Source: an uncultured Eggerthellaceae bacterium (GTDB lineage: Bacteria; Actinomycetota; Coriobacteriia; Coriobacteriales; Eggerthellaceae). Taken from it: a stretch of DNA of 23,704 nt. How positions within the stretch are numbered: position 1 is the first letter of the stretch; the number at the start of each line of letters is the position of its first letter. The notes under the pieces were generated by a model, which searched no databases, was not told the DNA's origin, and saw only the letters and a list, made by a program, of their open reading frames with translations. The position numbers were made by a program, and so were the translations under genes. Location of the stretch: the NCBI GenBank assembly GCA_934623455.1, contig CAKTVK010000025.1, positions 1-23,704 on the forward strand, written 5' to 3'. Below, one piece after another: positions 1-6,266 of this stretch.

Positions 1-439
1 CTTCGTATTCGCCAAACGTGTCCAGGTGGGCGCCGTGGCCCGAAACAATTTTCGAGAACACGTCTTCGGCCACCAGCGACGTGCCGCACACGTAGTCAAT
101 GCCCAGCTGCATGTAGGCGCGCTCGTGGTCGGGGTTGTACAGGCGCGCAATAACGTGGGGAATGCCGCATAGACGGCTGGCCACTTCCGCAACCATCAGA
201 TTCGTGTTGTCATACTGGGTAACCGCCGCCAAAACGTCGCATTCCGCCGCGCCCGCGTGATTCAGAACCTCTTCATCGAAGCCCACACCGCGCACGGTTA
301 AGCCATCGAAGTTGCGCCCCAAGTTGCGAAACGCCTGGGGGTCGCGATCGATGACGCACACGTTGTTGCCGTTTTCCGAAAGCAAGCTGGCAAGCTGCGA
401 GCCCACACGCCCGCACCCTACAACAATGACATTGCTCAC
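1..439 (-). CDS. trkA: TrkA-type potassium uptake regulatory protein, N-terminal part (runs off the window)
   Basis: The reverse strand from a GTG at 439 reads MSNVIVVGCGRVGSQLAS, followed by about 130 more residues, with no stop before the window edge. GCGRVGSQLA is the GxGxxG nucleotide-binding turn of an RCK/TrkA-N Rossmann domain. The acidic end of strand 2 (VCVIDRD) and the segment DVLAAVTQYDNTNLMVAEVAS also fit TrkA-N. Such proteins bind NAD(H) or ATP on the cytoplasmic face of TrkH/KtrB-type potassium channels and gate uptake. The GTG start is supported by a purine-rich AAAGGAAAGGG just upstream. The C-terminal part (RCK_C and any second repeat) and a TrkH partner would lie left of the window. 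Family assignment is firm; whether it is TrkA or KtrA cannot be decided here. Confidence 0.88.
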   Translation of the reverse strand, partial: MSNVIVVGCGRVGSQLASLLSENGNNVCVIDRDPQAFRNLGRNFDGLTVRGVGFDEEVLNHAGAAECDVLAAVTQYDNTNLMVAEVASRLCGIPHVIARLYNPDHERAYMQLGIDYVCGTSLVAEDVFSKIVSGHGAHLDTFGEYE

Positions 440-545
440 GATTTCCCTTTCCTTTGCTTTGGAGCCTTGGGGGGCTGGGCTGGGCCTTGCAGCACGCCCC
501 GCAGAACAGTTCGCCCGCAGCCCTTTTCCGGCTCCACCTTATTGG

Positions 546-1565
546 CTACATCTTAGCCATTTCGCCCAGCGTATTGTTGTACCAGTTCGCCGTGTTCGGT
601 GGACAGTACTTTGCCGCCGCCGAATATGTAATGGAATAGCCGTAGCCATCGGCCAGGCCCTTCACGTGGGCGTAGATGGCATCGGTCCAGTTAAACCAGA
701 TGGAAGCACCCCAGCCCCATGCGTTGTGGGGCAGGAAGCAGTGCGCGCCCTTGCCGCTTTCCGTGTTAGAAATAGCCGGTGACCAGCGCGGATCCACGCC
801 ATAATCCCATGCTGCCTGCGCAAAATCGCAGCCGTGGCCCGCCAGATTCGAACCCGCCAGATACGCATCAATACGCTGCGTCCACTCCTCCACGAACGCC
901 TCTTCACCCACGGAGAAGTCCACTTGCGCCACGGCGCTTTCGCCGCCATAAGCGCGCTGCTTCGCCTGAACTTCCTGGATATGCACGCGCTCGGCCGCAA
1001 GACGCGCCTCTTCCTCTTCACGGCGCTGCTGCTCAATGCGATCGGAAAGCGTTTTGAAATCGGCCGTTGCGTTCAACGGCGCTAAGTCGTTCAGTGCGGT
1101 GCGGCGGGCAAACGCGTTCGCGAACACATCGGTGGTCGTTGCATTTGCGCTGTTCGCAGCAGCAGAAGCGCCGGATGCCGATGAAGCCGTGCCCGATGCG
1201 ATAGAAGCGGTAGAGGAGGAATCCACGCCCAACATGCCCGTTGCAGCTTGAGCGCCTGCCTCGTTGGTATCGTCCTCGGAATCCGTTGAGCCCGATGAGG
1301 CACCCGCTTCTTGAGCGGCCGTGGCGGACTGCCCGACTTGGGCAGTGGCGTTTGAAGCACTCGGCGGCGTAATATCGCTGCTCACCGTGATGCGCGCCTT
1401 GAACGACCCCGAGGAACCCAGGCCCATTGAAACTTGATTCGGCGTGAGCATATTCGAAGAAGCGAACCCGATAACGGCAGCAAGCACGCACACGCACACG
1501 CCGCCGATAACCGCTTTCGCGGCAAAGCTCTTCTTCGCCTTCTTCACACTTTTTCTGCTGGCCAT
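546..1565 (-). CDS. Membrane-anchored lysozyme-like / glycosidase-fold cell-wall protein
   Basis: The protein has 339 residues. Residues 1-13 are strongly basic and about 14-37 form one hydrophobic segment (VIGGVCVCVLAAVIGFA), a signal anchor with the rest outside. Residues 60-150 are an Ala/Ser/Thr-rich linker, 172-205 a Glu/Arg/Gln-rich coiled coil, and about 225-339 a compact domain. That domain contains SNTESGKGAHCF, where E269 sits in the place of a lysozyme or lytic transglycosylase catalytic Glu, followed by NAWGWG and ITYSAAAKYCPPNTANWY, as in lysozyme-like domains. It probably binds or cleaves peptidoglycan; this is inferred from fold motifs. Two Cys (276 and 321) in the domain could form a disulfide. 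The ATG at 1565 is preceded by GAGAAGG at good spacing. It stands as a single gene between trkA and a long non-coding region. Confidence 0.72.
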   Translation of the reverse strand: MASRKSVKKAKKSFAAKAVIGGVCVCVLAAVIGFASSNMLTPNQVSMGLGSSGSFKARITVSSDITPPSASNATAQVGQSATAAQEAGASSGSTDSEDDTNEAGAQAATGMLGVDSSSTASIASGTASSASGASAAANSANATTTDVFANAFARRTALNDLAPLNATADFKTLSDRIEQQRREEEEARLAAERVHIQEVQAKQRAYGGESAVAQVDFSVGEEAFVEEWTQRIDAYLAGSNLAGHGCDFAQAAWDYGVDPRWSPAISNTESGKGAHCFLPHNAWGWGASIWFNWTDAIYAHVKGLADGYGYSITYSAAAKYCPPNTANWYNNTLGEMAKM

Positions 1566-1696
1566 ACAACCTTCTCTAAATCAGCGGCACTGCCAATAAA
1601 CGGTGCATCTTTCATCTGCGCGCGAAAGCGAAGATGCCTTGTGCGCAGCGAAGACCGTTCACGCGGGCGCATGTTCAACTAATAAAACAAGCGAAT

Positions 1697-1702
1697 ATTG
1701 TA
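1697..1702 (-). promoter_or_regulatory. Candidate extended -10 promoter for the lysozyme-like gene
   Basis: On the minus strand TGCTACAAT forms an extended -10 element (TGn plus TACAAT at 1697-1702), in an AT-rich patch about 130 bp upstream of the ATG at 1565. No good -35 hexamer is seen, which is tolerable for extended -10 promoters. A small hairpin (GCCTTC at 1733-1738 with GAAGGC at 1745-1750) lies just upstream. Confidence 0.35.
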
Positions 1703-1750
1703 GCATCTGGCGCAAAAAGAGCCTAATCGAGCGCCTTCGCATATGAAGGC

Positions 1751-2020
1751 TTCTTCACGTTTTGTTCGCTTTTCGCGCTTCTGGGCATGCGGGCGCTTCA
1801 GTGCGCCGCGCGCGGGTGGCGGCACATCGCCACTGGTCCGTGCCCCCTTCCATGCCGGCGCCGCTGGCACCGCCGCCCTTCCCCCTGGCGGGTCGTGATG
1901 CCCAAATGCGCCGTGGTACCCTTGATCGTGCCTCGGTGCTTCCAGCGAAACGCGCCGCCGCGCCCAAATGCGATACAACACCACTCCAAAACCGCCACGA
2001 CAGACGGATTTCAACCCTGC
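1751..2020. other. GC-rich non-coding stretch without a recognisable gene
   Basis: Open frames exist on both strands here, but none has a ribosome binding site, recognisable domain or plausible composition. They are rich in Arg, Pro and Ala and run straight through the repeat element that follows. I see no RNA gene. It may be the remnant of a decayed gene or simply spacer between the divergently transcribed units. Confidence 0.4.
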
Positions 2021-2260
2021 TTGTTGAAAAAACGGGGTCAGACTCGGGCAAATCGACGATAATCGGTGGTTGCGATGCCCGCTCGGGCGACTCCCAGCAG
2101 ATGCCATCCCGCAAAGAAAACCAGAGCAACCTTGTGACCTGGGGAAACGAAAAGACAATGCCTGTATCGTCTCCATCAGTCATCCCCAACGGCCCAAATC
2201 GCACGCGCAGACCACCGATTATCGTCGATTTGCCCGAATTCAAGGTCGATTTCGTAACAA
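2021..2260. mobile_element. 240-bp MITE-like inverted-repeat element, copy 1
   Basis: The ends are 51-bp imperfect terminal inverted repeats (about 2021-2071 and 2210-2260). Their inner 29 bases (2042-2070 against the reverse complement of 2211-2239) match at 28 positions and share the core TCGACGATAATCGGTGGT. The outermost bases read TTGTT on the left and AACAA on the right. A second element of exactly the same length and ends lies at 19369-19608. There is no open frame resembling a transposase, so this looks like a non-autonomous element or a large palindromic repeat. No convincing target-site duplication is visible. Confidence 0.6.
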
Positions 2261-2442
2261 CCACCCCTGCGGGCCGCAAACCTTGTAAATTCAGACGAAC
2301 CCCTGCCCAGTGGACCGCTCGTTACAGCAATCGCCCCCCTTCACCGCCCTTTGCTGCCAGCGCGCAACCCCTACCCTTCCCCTTCCCGTTTATCATTGTT
2401 TTGTAACGTATTCCCATCTCGGGAGCATACGCCCCAGCCGGT

Positions 2443-2451
2443 TGCTATACT
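2443..2451 (+). promoter_or_regulatory. Candidate extended -10 promoter for the amidohydrolase-MFS operon
   Basis: TGCTATACT (TG at 2443-2444, TATACT at 2446-2451) is an extended -10 element about 90 bp upstream of the amidohydrolase start. There is no clear -35 hexamer 17 bp upstream. It is the best promoter-like sequence between the repeat element and the gene. Confidence 0.4.
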
Positions 2452-2539
2452 GTAGCCTGAAAAAAACTGCACGTAACACACTTCCGTTCCCGCGCATTTC
2501 ACTTTTGCACGAAAACGAATATCACGTAGAAGAGGTAGC

Positions 2540-3334
2540 ATGATGCCTATCGTTGATGCGCATTGTCATATTTACCCGGAAAAAATTGCCGCCCGCGCGG
2601 TGCAATCTGTCGGCGATTTCTATTCTTTGGAGATGGACGGCGATGGCACCGCAGGTCGCCTGCTTGAGTACATGAAACAAGGCGGCATCACGCATGCCAT
2701 CGTCCATTCCGTAGCCGTGAAACCGCATAACGTGACCAGTATCAATAACTTCATCATCGAACAATGCCAGCAGCACCCTGAATTCATTGGATTCATGACC
2801 ATGCATCCCGATTTTGATAATCCCGAAGCCGAAATCGAACGCTGCCTGGCTGCGGGGCTGCGCGGCATGAAGATTCACCCCGATACCCAGTACGTAAATG
2901 CCGACGATCCGCGCATGATGCGCATTTACGAGATGATCGAAGGCCGCGCATGTCTGATTCTGCACGCGGGCGATTACCGCTACGATTATTCGCACCCGCG
3001 CCGCATCAAGAACATTTGCCACACGTTTCCCCAGCTGAAAGTGAACGCAGCGCATTTCGGCGGCTGGAGCGTGCCCGATATGGCGGTGGAATATATGAAG
3101 GATGAGAGCTGCTTCATGGACTGCTCCAGCTCATTTACATTCGTGGGCGCCCAGCGCGCGAAGGAGCTCATCCGCATCTACGGCGCCGATCGCATTTTGT
3201 TCGGCAGCGACTTTCCCATGTGGGAACCAACCTCTGAGCTGGCATTTTTGCGCAGCCTTGATCTGACCGACGACGAGATGGAAAAAATCCTATGGAAGAA
3301 CGCCGAGCGCTTCCTAGGGTTTTCCGTAGCGTAG
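2540..3334 (+). CDS. Amidohydrolase family (amidohydrolase_2) metal-dependent hydrolase or decarboxylase
   Basis: The protein has 264 residues and a TIM-barrel amidohydrolase pattern. The N-terminus reads IVDAHCHIYPEKIAARAV, with the HxH metal-binding pair after strand 1. Downstream are GLRGMKIHPDTQY (KxHP), LILHAGDYRYDYSHPRRI (strand 5 and 6 His), LKVNAAHFGGW (His) and ILFGSDFPMWEP (strand 8 Asp). Members of PF04909 hydrolyse or decarboxylate small cyclic or aromatic acids; the substrate cannot be read from the sequence. The start is ATGATG: AGAGG at 2531-2535 is only 4 bases before the first ATG (2540) and 7 before the second (2543), so the second may be used. It lies 48 bp upstream of the MFS-CBS gene on the same strand, probably in one transcript, so substrate hydrolysis and transport may be linked (inference). 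Confidence 0.82.
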   Translation: MMPIVDAHCHIYPEKIAARAVQSVGDFYSLEMDGDGTAGRLLEYMKQGGITHAIVHSVAVKPHNVTSINNFIIEQCQQHPEFIGFMTMHPDFDNPEAEIERCLAAGLRGMKIHPDTQYVNADDPRMMRIYEMIEGRACLILHAGDYRYDYSHPRRIKNICHTFPQLKVNAAHFGGWSVPDMAVEYMKDESCFMDCSSSFTFVGAQRAKELIRIYGADRILFGSDFPMWEPTSELAFLRSLDLTDDEMEKILWKNAERFLGFSVA

Positions 3335-3382
3335 CAGAACTTCGCACATTCGCATCACAGAACACCGGAAAGGAGTCCTGCC

Positions 3383-5329
3383 ATGATAATGGGTCTATCG
3401 CGTGAAAACTTCATCGGCCTTGCTGTGCTGACCTGCGGATCTTTCGTCACACTGCTCAACCAAACGCTTATCACCCCTGCGCTTTCCACCATCATGGTAG
3501 AATTCGCCATCGATACGGCAACGGTGCAGTGGCTCGTGAACGGCTTCACCATCGTGAACGCCATTATGGTGCCTATTGTGGCGCACCTTATTGACAACTA
3601 CAGCACGCGCACGCTGTTCACCTGCGCCATGGTCGCTTTCCTTGCGGGATCGCTTTTCGCCGCGTGGGGCCCGTCTTTCCAGCTGCTGCTGGTTGGCCGT
3701 ATGCTGCAAGCCGTGGGCGCGGGTATGCTCATGCCCATGTGCCTGACCGAGCTCATGACATCGTTTCCCGTGGAGCATCGCGGACAAGCGATGGGCGTAT
3801 TCGGCCTGGTCAATGCCGTTGCTCCTACTGCTGGTCCGACGCTTTCCGGTCTTGTCATCGACTCGTTTAACTGGCATGTTCTGTTCTATATTGTCTCGGG
3901 CCTTTCCGCAGCGGGCATCATCGCGGGCCTGATTGCGCTCAAAAATGGCGATGGCGGCAAGCGCGAGCGCAAAAGCCGCTTGGACAAGCTTTCCGTGATC
4001 TCTTCTTCTTTGGGCCTGGGTTCGTTGCTGTACGGCTTCAGCATGATGGGCACCGTAGGATTTTCGCCCCTGGTTATTGGTTCTATTGTGCTGGGCCTGC
4101 TTATCCTGGCATTCTTCGTGCATCGTCAACTTCACATGGATTGTCCCATGCTGAGGGTGGACATCCTGAAGAATAAGCGTTTCGCCATTTCGACCATCAT
4201 CATCGTGGTGCTGCAACCGGGACTTATGTGCGGACCGATTCTTATCCCCATCTTCATTCAATCGACGCTGGGCTATTCCGCCACCATGTCCGGCCTGACC
4301 ATGATTCCGGGCGCCATTCTTATGGCGGTTCTGAACCCTATTGTAGGACAGCTCTTCGACAAGAAGGGGCCGCGCAAGCTAGCAATTTGCGGTGGCGCAG
4401 TTTTCACGGTTGCCACCATTCCCATGTGCTTTTTCAACCTGGATACGCCCTTATGGGCCGTGGGTGCGTGCATGGCCATGCGCAACGCAGCTTTTGCCCT
4501 GATCAATATGCCCATTAGCACGTGGGGCATGAACGCGCTTGACGATAGGTTGATGAGTCACGGTTCATCCATTAGCAACACCACCCGCATGGTGGCAGGC
4601 GCCCTGGGAACGGCAATTATTGTTTCCATCTCGACGTTTGCAACGAACATAGGCACGGGCGCAGGTCTTGAGATCCATGCCGCAAACGCGCTGGGCTTTG
4701 ATGTTGCGTTCGCTTTCTCTTCCTGCATTGCCACGCTGGTCATGGTTCTGTCCATTGCACTGGTGAAAAGCAACAAGGCGCACAACATGAGCGCCGACGA
4801 AGGCGGATTGCGCCGCTTCACGCTGGAGCAGATCATGAAGCGCGACGTGTTCACCATCAACGACACCGCAACGGTTGCAGAAGCCGCTGCCGCATTTGTG
4901 GAGAAGGACGTCAGCGCTGTTCCGATTGTGAACGCGCAAGGCAAAGCGGTGGGCTTTATCTCCGACGGCGACATTTTACGTGCACTTTCCGGCGAGGAAA
5001 GCAACAAGGAATACGTTGACCCGGTGAGCATGCTTATCCGCAGCTCGGTGGGTAGCGCCCATTCCGCAGGATTCGAAGAGCGCCTGAATGGCCTGATGGA
5101 GCAGCCGGTCACCTCCATTGCGCATATGGGCATCATTTGCGTGGATATCCATGATCGTCTGTCCGTGGTATGCCGCGTGCTGGGCGAGAACCACCTGAAG
5201 AAGGTACCTGTGCTCGATGACGGCGTTATCGTGGGCATCATCAACCGCTCGGACATCACGAAGTTCGCCATGGCGCAGTACATGAAAAGCCACGAATCGC
5301 TGCTGATGCAGCAAAACGCCGAGGCGTAG
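3383..5329 (+). CDS. MFS exporter of the DHA2 (EmrB/QacA-like) type fused to a C-terminal CBS-domain pair
   Basis: The protein has 648 residues. Residues 1 to about 475 are a many-spanning membrane region in the DHA2 drug:H+ antiporter style. WLVNGFTIVNAIMVPI, GRMLQAVGAGMLMPM and GLVNAVAPTAGPTLSG correspond to the conserved W..n.y, GR.lQa.Gag and motif C (GP..G) regions; about 14 hydrophobic spans are expected. Residues about 485-535 (MKRDVFTINDTATVAEAA to GFISDGDILRAL) and 571-632 (MEQPVTSIAH to GIINRSDITKF) are two CBS motifs forming a Bateman module in the cytoplasm. The first has the G-x-S/T-x-x-D ribose-binding signature (GFISDGD). CBS pairs sense AMP, ATP or similar ligands, so transport is probably gated by cell energy state (inference). 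AAAGGAG precedes the ATG at 3383. It is probably co-transcribed with the amidohydrolase. The transported substrate is unknown. Confidence 0.88.
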   Translation: MIMGLSRENFIGLAVLTCGSFVTLLNQTLITPALSTIMVEFAIDTATVQWLVNGFTIVNAIMVPIVAHLIDNYSTRTLFTCAMVAFLAGSLFAAWGPSFQLLLVGRMLQAVGAGMLMPMCLTELMTSFPVEHRGQAMGVFGLVNAVAPTAGPTLSGLVIDSFNWHVLFYIVSGLSAAGIIAGLIALKNGDGGKRERKSRLDKLSVISSSLGLGSLLYGFSMMGTVGFSPLVIGSIVLGLLILAFFVHRQLHMDCPMLRVDILKNKRFAISTIIIVVLQPGLMCGPILIPIFIQSTLGYSATMSGLTMIPGAILMAVLNPIVGQLFDKKGPRKLAICGGAVFTVATIPMCFFNLDTPLWAVGACMAMRNAAFALINMPISTWGMNALDDRLMSHGSSISNTTRMVAGALGTAIIVSISTFATNIGTGAGLEIHAANALGFDVAFAFSSCIATLVMVLSIALVKSNKAHNMSADEGGLRRFTLEQIMKRDVFTINDTATVAEAAAAFVEKDVSAVPIVNAQGKAVGFISDGDILRALSGEESNKEYVDPVSMLIRSSVGSAHSAGFEERLNGLMEQPVTSIAHMGIICVDIHDRLSVVCRVLGENHLKKVPVLDDGVIVGIINRSDITKFAMAQYMKSHESLLMQQNAEA

Positions 5330-5344
5330 TAACGCAGCTTCTTC

Positions 5345-5360
5345 GCGCGCCGCTACGCGC
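5345..5360. terminator. Weak hairpin in the convergent gap after the MFS-CBS gene
   Basis: GCGCG (5345-5349) can pair with CGCGC (5356-5360) across a 6-base loop, 16 bases after the MFS-CBS stop and just before the convergent antitoxin stop at 5367. There is no T run, so intrinsic termination is doubtful. Confidence 0.22.
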
Positions 5361-5366
5361 TTGTGG

Positions 5367-5669
5367 CTACACTATTTCGAACCGACCCCCAGGAAGTGTT
5401 GCCACAAGCGTCAAACTGCCCCCCAGCGCGGCAACGTACCTGCGCAAAGAATCGACACTCATTGCCCCAAGATCACCATTTTCCATACGAGAGACGCGGT
5501 TCTGCGACACGCCGATAGCCTTTGCGACCTGCACCTGCGTCATGTGAGACGTTTTTCGAGCTTCACGAAGATTGTATGCCTCGACTAAAGCCTGGGTTTC
5601 CCGCTCCGCCTGCTCCATCTGGACAGGCGTCACTCCTCGTTTAGCCAGATATTCGTCCAAGTTGCTCAT
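5367..5669 (-). CDS. higA: HigA-like antitoxin, XRE-family helix-turn-helix protein
   Basis: The protein has 100 residues with a helix-turn-helix of the Xre/Cro type at about 38-92: KTSHMTQVQVAKAIGVSQNRVSRMENG, with the typical Q-vAkaiGvsq-rvSrmE pattern, then SVDSLRRYVAALGGSLTLVATL. It should bind and neutralise the toxin encoded just upstream and repress the shared promoter. Its ATG overlaps the toxin stop (ATGA, 5666-5669), so the two are translationally coupled. Toxin-first order is typical of HigBA modules. The gene is more AT-rich than its neighbours, which suggests acquisition by transfer. Confidence 0.85.
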   Translation of the reverse strand: MSNLDEYLAKRGVTPVQMEQAERETQALVEAYNLREARKTSHMTQVQVAKAIGVSQNRVSRMENGDLGAMSVDSLRRYVAALGGSLTLVATLPGGRFEIV

Positions 5670-6037
5670 TCCTGCTCCTCTAGTTTTTCCAAATGGTCAA
5701 AATAAATTGTCTCCGCCTTAGGAATCGCTCTCTTATACCATTCAGACCATTTCGTCTTGCCACTTTTCCCTTTAGCCTTATCCCCACCAAGCAGCATAAC
5801 TGCATTTCTCAAGGGATCAAAAGCGAAGATGATCCTTATTTCCGATCCCCTTGGAGACGCGGGTCGTAGTTCTTTCAGATTTTTGACGCGAGACCCTGAG
5901 AGCGTATCCACCAAAGGCCTACCTAAATGGGGACCCTCCTGCTCTAACCTCTTCAATGAAGCAAATATCTTTGCAATCGTCTCGGTATCTAAGTTATCAA
6001 GCCAATCAACGATGTATTCAAGTTCAACCTTCCACAT
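5666..6037 (-). CDS. higB: HigB-like toxin (RelE/ParE superfamily, phage Gp49-like)
   Basis: The protein has 123 residues. EYIVDWLDNLDTETIAKIFASLKRLEQEGPHLGRPLVDTLSG, VKNLKELRPASPRGSEIRIIFAFDPLRNAVMLLGGDKAKGKSGKTK and the C-terminal WSEWYKRAIPKAETIYFDHLEKL follow the pattern of phage-derived Gp49-like/HigB toxins (PF05973, COG4679). These are small basic RNases that cut mRNA on the ribosome. The conserved basic and aromatic elements (LKELRP, R..faf, K.k.w...Y) are intact, so it looks functional. It is the first gene of the pair, with a GAGG ribosome site before the ATG at 6037 and a consensus promoter directly upstream. Confidence 0.84.
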   Translation of the reverse strand: MWKVELEYIVDWLDNLDTETIAKIFASLKRLEQEGPHLGRPLVDTLSGSRVKNLKELRPASPRGSEIRIIFAFDPLRNAVMLLGGDKAKGKSGKTKWSEWYKRAIPKAETIYFDHLEKLEEQE

Positions 6038-6054
6038 ATATCCTCGCTTTTCAG

Positions 6055-6083
6055 ATTATATAGTTTATAAGCTATATTTTCAA
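6055..6083 (-). promoter_or_regulatory. Consensus promoter with overlapping palindromic operator for the toxin-antitoxin pair
   Basis: On the minus strand TTGAAA (6078-6083) is followed by exactly 17 bases and TATAAT (6055-6060), a near-perfect sigma-70-type promoter only 18 bp from the toxin ATG. A 20-bp palindrome at 6058-6077 (ATATAGTTTATAAGCTATAT on the plus strand, two mispaired positions) covers the spacer and part of the -10. It is the obvious candidate binding site for the HigA dimer. Confidence 0.72.
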
Positions 6084-6149
6084 GAATAGGCCCCATGAAT
6101 TTATAACGCGTCGCTCCTCAAAGCCCAATAAACTATTCATTTATATAAC

Positions 6150-6207
6150 TTGACAACGAACATTTGTTTGCTTATAGTAGCATAACATAAAAGCGAACAG
6201 AAGTTCT
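6150..6207 (+). promoter_or_regulatory. SOS-type promoter with two LexA box-like sites ahead of the radical SAM operon
   Basis: TTGACA (6150-6155), a 17-base spacer and TATAGT (6173-6178) form a strong rightward promoter. The spacer contains CGAACATTTGTTTG (6157-6170), which fits the Gram-positive LexA/DinR box CGAAC-N4-GTTYG. A second site, CGAACAGAAGTTCT (6194-6207), differs at one outer base from CGAAC-N4-GTTCG and sits just past the expected transcription start. LexA at either site would block transcription. This is direct motif evidence; LexA binding is inferred. Confidence 0.7.
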
Positions 6208-6266
6208 TATTTTTGGAATTTAACGAAGGCTCTGCCTATCAACCGCAGGCTGCGAAGGAGGTGCTT

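Noticed and set aside
1762..2406. Rightward open frame of 214 codons and leftward frames of 165-174 codons over the same DNA
   Set aside because: They run through the inverted-repeat element, have no ribosome site or domain, and show Arg/Pro-rich composition typical of chance frames in GC-rich DNA.
6213..6266. TTG start extending the radical SAM protein by 18 residues
   Set aside because: It has no ribosome site and begins 6 bases after the second LexA-like box; the GTG at 6267 has AAGGAGG and the family N-terminus.
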